Assembly: GCA_020633315.1 (NCBI GenBank) | Contig: JACKDV010000012.1 | Coordinates: forward strand, 1-64,000 | DNA length: 64,000 nucleotides | DNA from: Myxococcales bacterium | GTDB taxonomy: Bacteria > Myxococcota_A > Polyangia > Nannocystales > Nannocystaceae | Direction: 5' to 3' | Shown here: piece by piece, positions 16,492 to 24,179 of the stretch | Layout of the letters: every line of letters begins with the position of its first letter | How positions within the stretch are numbered: position 1 is the first letter of the stretch | Translations under genes and position numbers: made by a program | The notes under the pieces: generated by a model | Databases searched by the model: none | Told to the model about the DNA's origin: nothing | What the model saw: only the letters and a program-made list of their open reading frames with translations

Positions 16492-19400
16492 GTGGACAGT
16501 CCGACGCCGGATCCCGATGCGACCATCCAGACGGTCGACACCCTGGGGCACGCGATCGACGGAGCCCTGGGCTGGGATGCGATCGAGGAGCACCGCGTGC
16601 TCGCCCAGATCGAGCGCCGCCTGTTCGCGCGCGCCCGCGAGCCGGTCCGGCTGTCGCGCTACCTGCTGCTGCGACCGCTGGGCTCGGGCGGCACCGGGGT
16701 GGTCTACGACGGCTACGACCCCGAGCTGGCGCGCCGCGTGGCGGTGAAGGTGCTGCGATCGGGCAAGCGCAACCAGGAGTCGGTCAAGCGGGCCCGCGCC
16801 CGGTTCCTGCGCGAGGCCCAGTCGATCGCCCGGCTCTCCCACCCCAACGTGATCGCGGTCCACGACGTGGGCACCTACACCGCCGAGGAGCTGGCCCCGG
16901 GCACCCGCGAGGGGCTCGAGCGCGAGGACGCCGAGGAGGAGGGGGTGTTCATCGTGATGGAGCTGGTCGAGGGCCAGGATCTGAGCCAGTGGCTCGATCG
17001 CAGCTCTCGGAGCTGGCGCGAGGTGGTGGACCTGTTCCTGGCCGCGGGCGAGGGGCTGGCCGCGGCCCACCGTGCGGGCATCGTGCACCGCGACTTCAAG
17101 CCGGGCAACGTGCTGGTGGGGGAGGACGGCCGGGTGAAGGTGGTCGACTTCGGCCTGGCGCTGACCTACGGGGGCACGGAGTCGCGCTCGGCCTCGGCCG
17201 ATCCCTCCACCCTCACGCCGCTGCCGGCCGAGCTGCGGGGTGCGGGCCGAGAGGAGGACGCGGTGCTGCTCGAGAAGCTCACGCGCACCGGCACCCTGCT
17301 GGGGACCCCGGCCTACATGGCGCCGGAGCAGCACGGCGGCGAGCCAGCCGATCAGAAGGCGGATCAGTTCGCGTTCTGTGCCTCGCTGTATCGCGCGCTC
17401 CATGGCCGCCACGCCTTCGAAGGCAAGGAGCTCGACGCGCTGTTCGCCAACAAGGTGGCGGGTCGCGTGCGGCCGCCCCCCGACGCAAGCCGGGTGCCCG
17501 CGTGGGTGCAGCGGGTGGTGATGCGAGGGCTGCGGGCCGATCCGCAGGAGCGCTTCGCCAGCATGGAGGAGCTGCTGCGGGCGCTGCGGGCCGACCCTCG
17601 GCGTCGGCTGCTGCGCTGGGCCCGGGCCGCGGTGGTCCCCGTGGCCCTGGGGGCGGTCGCCTACGCGGGCTGGGTGGCCACCCGACCGGGGCGCGTGGTG
17701 GTGGAGGCGAGCTCGGGCGGCGAGCCGGTGTCCGGGGTGCTGGTGACCGTGGACGACGAGGTGCTCGCGGGCGGCCGGGGCGAGGTGGCGGCGGGGCTGC
17801 ACCGGGTGCGGGCGACCGCGCCCGATCACCGACCCGCCGAGGCCATCGTGGAGGTGAGCCGCGGGGGCGTGCACGAGCTGACCCTCGAGCTGGCGCACGA
17901 GCAGGGGACCTTCGAGCTCGAGCTCGAGCCCGCGGGGGGGCACGTGTTCGTCGACGGGGTGGACTACGGCTCGCGCCTGCGCGCGCTGTCCATCGACACC
18001 GGGCCCCACGAGATCCTGCTGCGCCACGTGGGCTACGTGGACGAGCGCCTGCAGTGGACGGCCCAGACCGACCGCGCCCAGGAGGGCTTCTTCGCCCTGC
18101 GCAAGGCCCTGGCCTGGACCCGCCCCTCCAACGGCTCGTATCGCGAGGCGCACTGGCTGGGCGACGTGGACGGCGATGGTCTCGACGATCTGCTGCAGCG
18201 GCGCTTCACGGTGCTCACCGCCTACGATCCCTGGGACGACGAGGAGCTGTGGCGCATCGAGCTGGGGCCGAGCCCGTTCCATCGGCTCTGCGATCTCGAG
18301 GGCGACGGCGTGCTCGACGTGGTGACCGTGCGCGGCGCGGAGGGAGGGACCGAGCTGGTGGCCTGGACCGGAGCCGGGGCCTCGCGACGGCCGACCCCGC
18401 GGTGGTCGAGGGTGGAGGCTCGGCCCGGAGGCGAGCTGCCGCCGACCGAGATCGCCTGCGTGCCGGGGGACGGGGGCGACGATCTCGTGGTGGTGGGGCT
18501 GCTCGGCGAGCGGGTGCTACGGGTGCACGGCCGCGACGGGAGCGAGCGGTGGTCGCAGGCGATCGACGGGGTGCCGCTGCAGGTGGTGTGGCTGCGGGCT
18601 CCGGCGGGCGAGGGGACGATCGCGGTGGTCACCCTCGATGGCGTGCACGGCCTCGGCCTCTCGGACGGGGTGCCGCGGTGGTCGCGGTCGCTGGCGGTGG
18701 CGCCCCGGGGCGAGGACGCCGCGAGCGATCCGAAGTGGGCCCGGGCGATGGCTCGCGCGCGCGAGGCCACGGGGCGCTGGGCCGTGGCGCTGCCCCTCGA
18801 TCGCGAGCCCGGGGACGAGCTGCTGCTGCACGCGGCGGGGGGACGGGCGGGAGGCGAGCTGGTGGCGCTGGGGCGCGACGACGGCGAGCCGCGCTGGCGC
18901 GCGGACGCGCCCGAGCTCCGCGAGCTGCTCGACGACGTCGTGCTCGGCGACGCCGATGGCGACGGCGCCCCCGACCTGCTGATCCCCGACACCGGCGAGC
19001 GGGCTCGGCTGGTGCTGGTCTCCGGGCGCAGCGGACGGGCGCTGTGGAGCAATCCCATGCCGGGGCTCGGCCGGGCGCAGCTGCTCGCGACGGGGCTGGA
19101 GGCGCCGCTGGTGGTGACCACCCGGGGGCAGGAGCTGCAGGTCCACGACGCCGCCACCGGACACCTCATGGCCAGCACCACGCTCCCTCGCGGTGTGAGC
19201 TCGCCGATCGAGATCGCGGACTGGGACGGCGACGCTCGCCCCGACCTGGTGCTGGGCACGAGCGACGGCCTGCTGCGGGCATTCGACCCGAGGCTGCGCG
19301 AGCTGGGCACGGTGCCGCTCGAGGTGCCGGTGGAGGCGATCGAGGCCAGCCGCGACGCCGACCACGATGGCTTCGTCGATCTGCTGCTGCAGGCGCGAGG

Positions 19401-20565
19401 GCCCGCGGTGATGGTGGGCCCCAAGGTGCGATGGGAGCGACGCCCCCTCGACTCGATCCGCGCCACGCCGGTGGTGGGCGACTTCGACGGCGACCAGCGG
19501 CCCGAGGTGGCGCTGTTCGGCCTCATCGACGAGGGCAACCGCCTGCAGCTGCTCGACGCCCAGACCGGCGCCATCGAGGCCTCGAGCCCGCCCGGCCAGG
19601 CGCCGATCGTCATCCGTCCGCCGGCGGTGCTGCCCACGGCGACCGGGGCCGATCTGCTGGCGGTGGGGGAGGGGCTGTCGCGCTTCTCCGGCACCGACGC
19701 CCGACGGGTGGCCCACTATCCCACGCGTGGCGCCTATGCCAGCCCCACCGTGGCCGACCTCGACGGTGACGGTCGCGACGAGGTGGTGATGGTGACCTGG
19801 GAGGACCCCGGCGAGGTGCACGTGGTCGATGCCCAGACCCTCGAGCCGCGCTGGCACCGGGAGCTGGGCCCGCTGGGCTCGTTCGGGGCGCCCCACGTGG
19901 GCGACGTGGACGGCGACGGCGAGCTCGAGATCGTGATCGCCTCGCTCGACGGACGGGTGCTGTGCCTGTCGCGGGAGGGCGAGCCCCGCTGGGAGGCGGA
20001 CACCGGCGGCCGGCTCAACTTCGAGCCCACCGTGGCCGACCTCGACGGCGACGGGACCCGCGAGATCCTGATCGCGCCGCACCTCGACGACGATCCCCTG
20101 GTGGTGCTGCGGGGGGCCGACGGGGTCGAGCGCGCGCGCTGGCCCGGCATGGCGAGCCGCCGCGCGCGACCGCTGGCCCGCGACGTGGACGGGGACGGCC
20201 GGCCCGAGGTGCTGGCGAGCACCGGCCACCAGGGCATCGTGAGCCTCGACGGCGACGGGCGGCTGCGCTGGCGCCATCGCTTCGTGGATGGCAACGGCCT
20301 GCAGCCAGGAGCCTCGGGCTCGCCGGTGCTCGCCGATCTCGATCGCGACGGCCGCGACGAGCTGGTGGCCGGCTTCGACGACGGCTCGCTGCAGGTCGTC
20401 GATGCGCGCGACGGCACCCTGGTGTGGCGCTTTCGAACGGGCCGCGAGGAGATCGAGGCCTCGCCGGCGGTGGCCGACGTGGACGACGACGGCGAGCTCG
20501 AGGTGTTCGTGGCCGGGCACGATCGGCAGCTCATGTGCCTGGAGCACCGCCCACGGGGGCGCTGA
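16492..20565 (+). CDS. Ser/Thr protein kinase with large FG-GAP/VCBS beta-propeller ectodomain
   Basis: A 1357-aa protein; GTG at 16492 is preferred because the frame further upstream crosses the divergent gene. The cytoplasmic Hanks-type kinase (about 55-350) has a Gly loop GSGGTGVV (64-71), Lys86 (VAVKVL), HRD 199-201 (HRDFKPGNVLV), DFG at 219 and TPAYMAPEQ. A single membrane helix lies near 376-395 (VVPVALGAVAYAGWVA). Then come PEGA-like repeats (GGEPVSGVLVTVDDEVL) and about 800 residues of FG-GAP/VCBS repeats recognised by DxDGDGxxDL loops (DVDGDGLDDL, DLDGDGRDEV, DRDGRDEL), which bind calcium and fold as beta-propellers. It is probably a surface sensor that phosphorylates a cytoplasmic target; the ECF sigma gene directly downstream is the obvious candidate. 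Confidence 0.92.
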   Translation: MDSPTPDPDATIQTVDTLGHAIDGALGWDAIEEHRVLAQIERRLFARAREPVRLSRYLLLRPLGSGGTGVVYDGYDPELARRVAVKVLRSGKRNQESVKRARARFLREAQSIARLSHPNVIAVHDVGTYTAEELAPGTREGLEREDAEEEGVFIVMELVEGQDLSQWLDRSSRSWREVVDLFLAAGEGLAAAHRAGIVHRDFKPGNVLVGEDGRVKVVDFGLALTYGGTESRSASADPSTLTPLPAELRGAGREEDAVLLEKLTRTGTLLGTPAYMAPEQHGGEPADQKADQFAFCASLYRALHGRHAFEGKELDALFANKVAGRVRPPPDASRVPAWVQRVVMRGLRADPQERFASMEELLRALRADPRRRLLRWARAAVVPVALGAVAYAGWVATRPGRVVVEASSGGEPVSGVLVTVDDEVLAGGRGEVAAGLHRVRATAPDHRPAEAIVEVSRGGVHELTLELAHEQGTFELELEPAGGHVFVDGVDYGSRLRALSIDTGPHEILLRHVGYVDERLQWTAQTDRAQEGFFALRKALAWTRPSNGSYREAHWLGDVDGDGLDDLLQRRFTVLTAYDPWDDEELWRIELGPSPFHRLCDLEGDGVLDVVTVRGAEGGTELVAWTGAGASRRPTPRWSRVEARPGGELPPTEIACVPGDGGDDLVVVGLLGERVLRVHGRDGSERWSQAIDGVPLQVVWLRAPAGEGTIAVVTLDGVHGLGLSDGVPRWSRSLAVAPRGEDAASDPKWARAMARAREATGRWAVALPLDREPGDELLLHAAGGRAGGELVALGRDDGEPRWRADAPELRELLDDVVLGDADGDGAPDLLIPDTGERARLVLVSGRSGRALWSNPMPGLGRAQLLATGLEAPLVVTTRGQELQVHDAATGHLMASTTLPRGVSSPIEIADWDGDARPDLVLGTSDGLLRAFDPRLRELGTVPLEVPVEAIEASRDADHDGFVDLLLQARGPAVMVGPKVRWERRPLDSIRATPVVGDFDGDQRPEVALFGLIDEGNRLQLLDAQTGAIEASSPPGQAPIVIRPPAVLPTATGADLLAVGEGLSRFSGTDARRVAHYPTRGAYASPTVADLDGDGRDEVVMVTWEDPGEVHVVDAQTLEPRWHRELGPLGSFGAPHVGDVDGDGELEIVIASLDGRVLCLSREGEPRWEADTGGRLNFEPTVADLDGDGTREILIAPHLDDDPLVVLRGADGVERARWPGMASRRARPLARDVDGDGRPEVLASTGHQGIVSLDGDGRLRWRHRFVDGNGLQPGASGSPVLADLDRDGRDELVAGFDDGSLQVVDARDGTLVWRFRTGREEIEASPAVADVDDDGELEVFVAGHDRQLMCLEHRPRGR

Positions 20566-20607
20566 GCCCGAGGGGGCCATCGGCTTCGCCGATGGCCGGT
20601 CCCCTGC

Positions 20608-20613
20608 TATTTT
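20608..20613 (+). promoter_or_regulatory. Candidate -10 box for the ECF sigma gene
   Basis: TGCTATTTT (extended -10 TG plus TATTTT) ends 10 nt before GTG 20624, in the 58-bp gap after the kinase gene. Confidence 0.35.
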
Positions 20614-20623
20614 GCGTCTCGGC

Positions 20624-21256
20624 GTGGTCGACGAGGACGACATGGAGCTGCTCGAGGCCTGGCGCGCGGGCGACAACGCGGCCGGCTCACGCCTGCTGCG
20701 ACGGCACTTCCGCACGCTGTTCCGCTTCTTCCGCTCCAAGGTGGGCCACGGGGTGGAGGACTTGGTGCAGCAGACCATGCTCGCCTGCGCCGAGGGGGCC
20801 CACCGCTTCCGGGGCGACTCCAGCTTCAAGACCTACCTGCTGGCCATCGCGCGCACCCAGCTGCTGATGCACCTGCGCAAGTATGCGCGCAAGGGCAAGA
20901 AGGTCGATCAGCTCGAGACCTCCATCGCCGACGTGATGGGCTCGCCCTCGGTGGCGGTCGCGGGCAAGGACGAGCAGAAGCTGGTCCTCGCCGCGCTGCG
21001 GCACATCCCCATCGATCTACAGATCGCGGTCGAGCTGCACTACTGGGAGGAGATGCGCATCGACGACATCGCGGTGGTGATGGAGGTGCCCTCGGGGACG
21101 GTCAAGAGCCGCCTCAACCGGGCGCGCCGGCTGGTGCGAGAGTGGATCATGCAGGCCGAGCAGTACCCCGCCGCGCTGCGCGAGACCACGGCGAGCGACG
21201 TGGAGAGCTGGGCCCGCTCGCTGCGCGAGAAGCTGGTCGAGCGCAAGGACGGGTGA
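20624..21256 (+). CDS. ECF-type RNA polymerase sigma factor
   Basis: A 210-aa sigma-70-family protein. Region 2 covers roughly 15-90 (LFRFFRSKVGHGVEDLVQQT, HRFRGDSSFKTYLLAIARTQ) and binds core enzyme and the -10. Region 4 near 125-175 (HYWEEMRIDDIAVVMEV, then PSGTVKSRLNRARRLVREW) is the -35-binding helix-turn-helix. No region 1 or 3 is present, as usual for ECF factors. GTG 20624 follows a TATTTT box by 10 nt; ATG 20642, preceded by GAGGACGAC, is a credible alternative start. No anti-sigma gene is adjacent. The kinase 58 nt upstream suggests control by phosphorylation instead, as shown for the PknT/EcfP pair of Vibrio. Confidence 0.93.
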   Translation: MVDEDDMELLEAWRAGDNAAGSRLLRRHFRTLFRFFRSKVGHGVEDLVQQTMLACAEGAHRFRGDSSFKTYLLAIARTQLLMHLRKYARKGKKVDQLETSIADVMGSPSVAVAGKDEQKLVLAALRHIPIDLQIAVELHYWEEMRIDDIAVVMEVPSGTVKSRLNRARRLVREWIMQAEQYPAALRETTASDVESWARSLREKLVERKDG

Positions 21257-21281
21257 GCACCGGAGACCCCACGGGGGGCGG

Positions 21282-22076
21282 TCACGGGCGGCGGTGCCTC
21301 GGGTCGTAGCGGTGGCGGTGGGCCCACGAGTGGATCACCGCCTCGTCGCGATCGTCGTCGGCCACCGCACGGCGGGCCAGGCTGCGCAGCAGCAGCGCGC
21401 CCAGCAGGATCATCGTGGCCGGCCCCAGGTAGAACACCAGCGGGATCCCGCCCACGCCGTACAGCAGCCACTGCTGCCCCTGGGCGATGGCCAGCGGGGC
21501 GCCGAACACCCAGGTGTCGTAGAGGCCGTGCATCAGCACCGCGATGGCCAGGCCACCCCACCAGCCGATGCCCCGGCCGTCGAAGCGTCGCCGCGCCGCG
21601 TAGTAGCCGGCCACGCCGCCCCAGATCGCGTGGCCGGGCACGGCGAGCACCGCCCGCCCCACGAACATGGCGAGGTACTCCTTGAGGTCGCCGGGGATCA
21701 GCAGCAGGTAGCCCACGTTCTCCACCAGCGCGAAGCCCAGCCCCGCGTGCGCGCCGTAGATGATCCCGTCCATGCGCTCGTCGAACTCGGGGCGGCGCCA
21801 GGCCATGAGGAACATGCTGCCCACCTTGGCCGCTTCCTCGGGCAGGGCCGCGAGCACGAACGACATGTAGAGCACGGCGGCGTAGCCCGAGCTGGGGGCG
21901 ATCAGCTTGAGCAGCTCGCCCACGAGGATCACCGGCAGCGCCGAGATCGCGCCCGCGACGACCACCCGGCGCAGGGTGGAGCGGGGCTCGGGGCGCTTGG
22001 CGTCCATGCGATCGACGATCGCCATGGCGATGAGCGCGGGGACGGCACCCAGCAGGGCGAGCTCGAGCTGCTCCAC
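21282..22076 (-). CDS. PrsW-family intramembrane metalloprotease
   Basis: A 264-aa membrane protein with about eight hydrophobic helices. The family's four active-site motifs are visible: EEAAK (LAALPEEAAKVGSMF), ENVGYLL, PGHAIWGG and MHGLYD. PrsW proteases cleave anti-sigma factors or other membrane substrates within the bilayer. GTG at 22076 is chosen because it opens the first hydrophobic segment and a TATACT box lies 13 nt upstream. The gene is convergent with the ECF sigma gene, 25 bp from its end, so a link to sigma-factor control is tempting but no anti-sigma factor is seen here. The C-terminal tail is His/Arg-rich. Confidence 0.92.
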   Translation of the reverse strand: MEQLELALLGAVPALIAMAIVDRMDAKRPEPRSTLRRVVVAGAISALPVILVGELLKLIAPSSGYAAVLYMSFVLAALPEEAAKVGSMFLMAWRRPEFDERMDGIIYGAHAGLGFALVENVGYLLLIPGDLKEYLAMFVGRAVLAVPGHAIWGGVAGYYAARRRFDGRGIGWWGGLAIAVLMHGLYDTWVFGAPLAIAQGQQWLLYGVGGIPLVFYLGPATMILLGALLLRSLARRAVADDDRDEAVIHSWAHRHRYDPRHRRP

Positions 22077-22089
22077 GAAAGACCCGGCG

Positions 22090-22095
22090 AGTATA
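22090..22095 (-). promoter_or_regulatory. Candidate promoter -10 of the PrsW gene
   Basis: TATACT on the minus strand, with TTGCCC 18 nt upstream as a possible -35; 13 nt from the GTG start and no Shine-Dalgarno sequence. Confidence 0.45.
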
Positions 22096-22134
22096 CGGCC
22101 GCGCCGCGGGGGCGGGCAAAGTCGCCCCTGGACT

Positions 22135-22140
22135 ATCATC
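22135..22140 (+). promoter_or_regulatory. Candidate -10 box of the SDR gene (leaderless type)
   Basis: TATCAT ends 8 nt before ATG 22149, identical in box and spacing to 10269-10283. Confidence 0.35.
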
Positions 22141-22148
22141 GACGCGCC

Positions 22149-22895
22149 ATGGCGCTGCCCTCCCTCCACGATCGTGTCGTCGTCGTCACCGGAGCCAGCC
22201 GCGGGCTGGGGGCGGGGATGGCCGAGCGCTTCCGGTCGCTGGGGATGCGCGTGGGCGTGTGTGCCCGGGGAGCCTCGCCGCTGGCCGGTCGGTCCGGGGT
22301 GGTGGCCCAGCGCCTCGACGTGCGCGACGAGGCGGCGATGCAGGGCTTCGCGGCCGCGGTCGCGGCGGAGCTGGGGCCCATCGATCTGTGGGTCAACAAC
22401 GCCGGGGTGCTCGAGCCGATCGCGTTCCTGCGGGACCTGAGCGGAGAGGCGCTGATGGAGCACCTCGCGATCAACGTGGGCGGGGTGCTCGCGGGCAGCA
22501 AGGCGTTCGTGGGGCACCTGCACCGCACGGGCCGCGGGGGCGTGCTGGTCAACGTGTCCTCGGGCGCGGCCCAGCGCGGCTATGCGGGGTGGACGGCCTA
22601 CTGCGCCGGCAAGGCGGCGGTGGACCGGCTGAGCGAGTGCGTGCAGCTCGAGGAGGCGGAGCACGGCCTGCGGGCGTACGCGGTGGCGCCGGGGGTGGTG
22701 GACACCGCCATGCAGACCACGATCCGGGGCATGAGCGAGGAGCGCTTCCCGGCGGTGGAGAAGTTCCGGGAGCTGAAGCGCAACGAGGCGTTCAACTCGC
22801 CCGCGTTCGTGGCGGATCGGATCGCGGCGCTGGCCTTCGATCCCGAGGCGCGGCCCGACTCGGTGGTGCTGCGCCTGCCCAGCGAGCAGGGCTGA
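22149..22895 (+). CDS. Short-chain dehydrogenase/reductase
   Basis: A 248-aa classical SDR. The coenzyme motif TGASRGLG (14-21), the NNAG strand (WVNNAGVLEP), the catalytic Ser in VNVSSGAAQRG and the Tyr-x-x-x-Lys pair in YCAGK are all present. The Arg after TGxS (TGASRG) hints at NADPH preference. The C-terminal region (RFPAVEKFRELKRN, SPAFVADRIAALAF) matches benzil-reductase/sepiapterin-reductase-like members, but the substrate cannot be assigned. It is transcribed divergently from the PrsW gene. Confidence 0.92.
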   Translation: MALPSLHDRVVVVTGASRGLGAGMAERFRSLGMRVGVCARGASPLAGRSGVVAQRLDVRDEAAMQGFAAAVAAELGPIDLWVNNAGVLEPIAFLRDLSGEALMEHLAINVGGVLAGSKAFVGHLHRTGRGGVLVNVSSGAAQRGYAGWTAYCAGKAAVDRLSECVQLEEAEHGLRAYAVAPGVVDTAMQTTIRGMSEERFPAVEKFRELKRNEAFNSPAFVADRIAALAFDPEARPDSVVLRLPSEQG

Positions 22896-22905
22896 GCGCG
22901 GGCCG

Positions 22906-23502
22906 TCACATCGAGACCATCAGCTGCTCGATCGCGGCGCGATCGTCCTCGCCGATCCCCGCGGTGCGGATGCAGCGGACCCGATCGCGCTCGTCCACGA
23001 ACAGGTGCACGGGCAGCATGGGCGTGCCGGGCAGGCCCAGGCCCTGCGTCCACGGCACGAGCCCTTCGGCGTCCTGGAGCTGCAGCGTGCCCGCGACCTC
23101 GGGGTGCGCCTTCGCGAAGGTCTCCACCTCGGGCACCTCGGCATCGGCGGACAGGAACACCAGCTCGTAGGGCACCCGGGCCTGGAGCTCGTCGCGCCAC
23201 TGGGTCAGCCGCGGCAGCTCCTCGATGCAGGGCTTGCACCACGTGGCCCACACGTTGACCCAGCGCTTCTTGGCTCCGGGCGGCGGCGCGGCGCCCTCGC
23301 GCAGCGCGGGCCAGGCGAAGACGGGGGCGGCCTCGGGCTCGGGCATCACCTCGCAGAACGCGGCGAGGTCCACCTCGGCCGGGGCGGCGGCCTCCACCGC
23401 CTCGAAGCGCGAGCGAGAGGGCGCGGGCTTGGCCTCGCCGCCGTCGCAGGCGGGGGCGAGCCCCACGAGCAGGGCGAGGGCTACAGGCGACAGTCGATCC
23501 AT
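22906..23502 (-). CDS. TlpA-like thioredoxin-fold lipoprotein
   Basis: A 198-aa protein with a lipoprotein signal (LALLVGLAPAC, lipidated Cys19). The mature part is a TlpA/ResA-type thioredoxin domain with the redox motif Trp-Cys89-Lys-Pro-Cys92 (VNVWATWCKPCIEELPRL), a strand YELVFLSAD, and the cis-proline loop GTPMLPVHLFVDERDR. It reduces disulfides in periplasmic clients, for example apocytochromes before haem attachment. Its start overlaps the end of the OmpA-like gene by 22 nt and it belongs to a three-gene operon with the VKOR fusion. Confidence 0.92.
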   Translation of the reverse strand: MDRLSPVALALLVGLAPACDGGEAKPAPSRSRFEAVEAAAPAEVDLAAFCEVMPEPEAAPVFAWPALREGAAPPPGAKKRWVNVWATWCKPCIEELPRLTQWRDELQARVPYELVFLSADAEVPEVETFAKAHPEVAGTLQLQDAEGLVPWTQGLGLPGTPMLPVHLFVDERDRVRCIRTAGIGEDDRAAIEQLMVSM

Positions 23503-24179
23503 GCCACGAATGCGCTCCGGTTGATGTGCTCGGGCTTGCAGTCGTCCTTGGCCCCGCTGCGGCGCCAGGAGCAGAAGCTCTCGTCGAGCTGGGCGTACTC
23601 CTCGCCCAGCCACAGCAGACCCACCTCCTTGTCGAGGTCGGGGTCGTCGAAGCGCTGTCGCAGGTGGGCCATCACCGCGTCGGCGCGCTCCTGCGAGAGC
23701 TCACGGTTGTGCTCGGCCGAGCCGTCGGGCGAGCTGCGGGCGACCACGAAGAACCAGCTCGCGCCGCGCTGATCGGAGAAGGTCTGGTCGAGGAGCGCCA
23801 CGTCCTGCTCGTCGAGCTCGGCCTTGTCCTTGTCGTACTGGATGATCGCCACGCGATCCGCCAGCGGCAGGAACAGGGCGTTGAAGTCCTCGCCCTCCAT
23901 GGTGGCCACGTTCTTGGCGTCGACGGGCTGGCAGCCGCGTGCCTGGCCCTCGGCCGCCAGCCCACAGCTGAGCAGCACCCGGCGCAGCACCTGCTTGAGC
24001 GCAGGCGTGCAGTACTCCTCGTTGGCCGCGGCCGCGGTGGCCACGGTGGCTTCCTCGGGCGTCTCGCCCTGCTCGATCTGGGCGAGGCGATCCTTGGCCG
24101 CGGAGACCCAGCGGGTGGTGAGGCCCAGGGGGATGGCGCCGGCCACCACCCCGAGCGCGATGCGGATTGCGATGCTCAC
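23481..24179 (-). CDS. Membrane-anchored protein with OmpA-like C-terminal domain
   Basis: A 232-aa protein. An N-terminal hydrophobic segment (IAIRIALGVVAGAIPLGLTT) anchors it. The C-terminal half contains an OmpA/MotB-like peptidoglycan-associating motif (FFVVARSSPDGSAEHNRELSQERADAVMAHL). The intervening part has two to three cysteines (EEYCTPALKQ, LSCGLAAEGQARGC), which could be substrates of its redox neighbours. The start overlaps the VKOR gene stop by 4 nt (ATGA) and the stop overlaps the TlpA gene, so it sits in the middle of a tightly coupled operon. Function beyond envelope attachment is unknown. Confidence 0.85.
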   Translation of the reverse strand: MSIAIRIALGVVAGAIPLGLTTRWVSAAKDRLAQIEQGETPEEATVATAAAANEEYCTPALKQVLRRVLLSCGLAAEGQARGCQPVDAKNVATMEGEDFNALFLPLADRVAIIQYDKDKAELDEQDVALLDQTFSDQRGASWFFVVARSSPDGSAEHNRELSQERADAVMAHLRQRFDDPDLDKEVGLLWLGEEYAQLDESFCSWRRSGAKDDCKPEHINRSAFVAWIDCRL

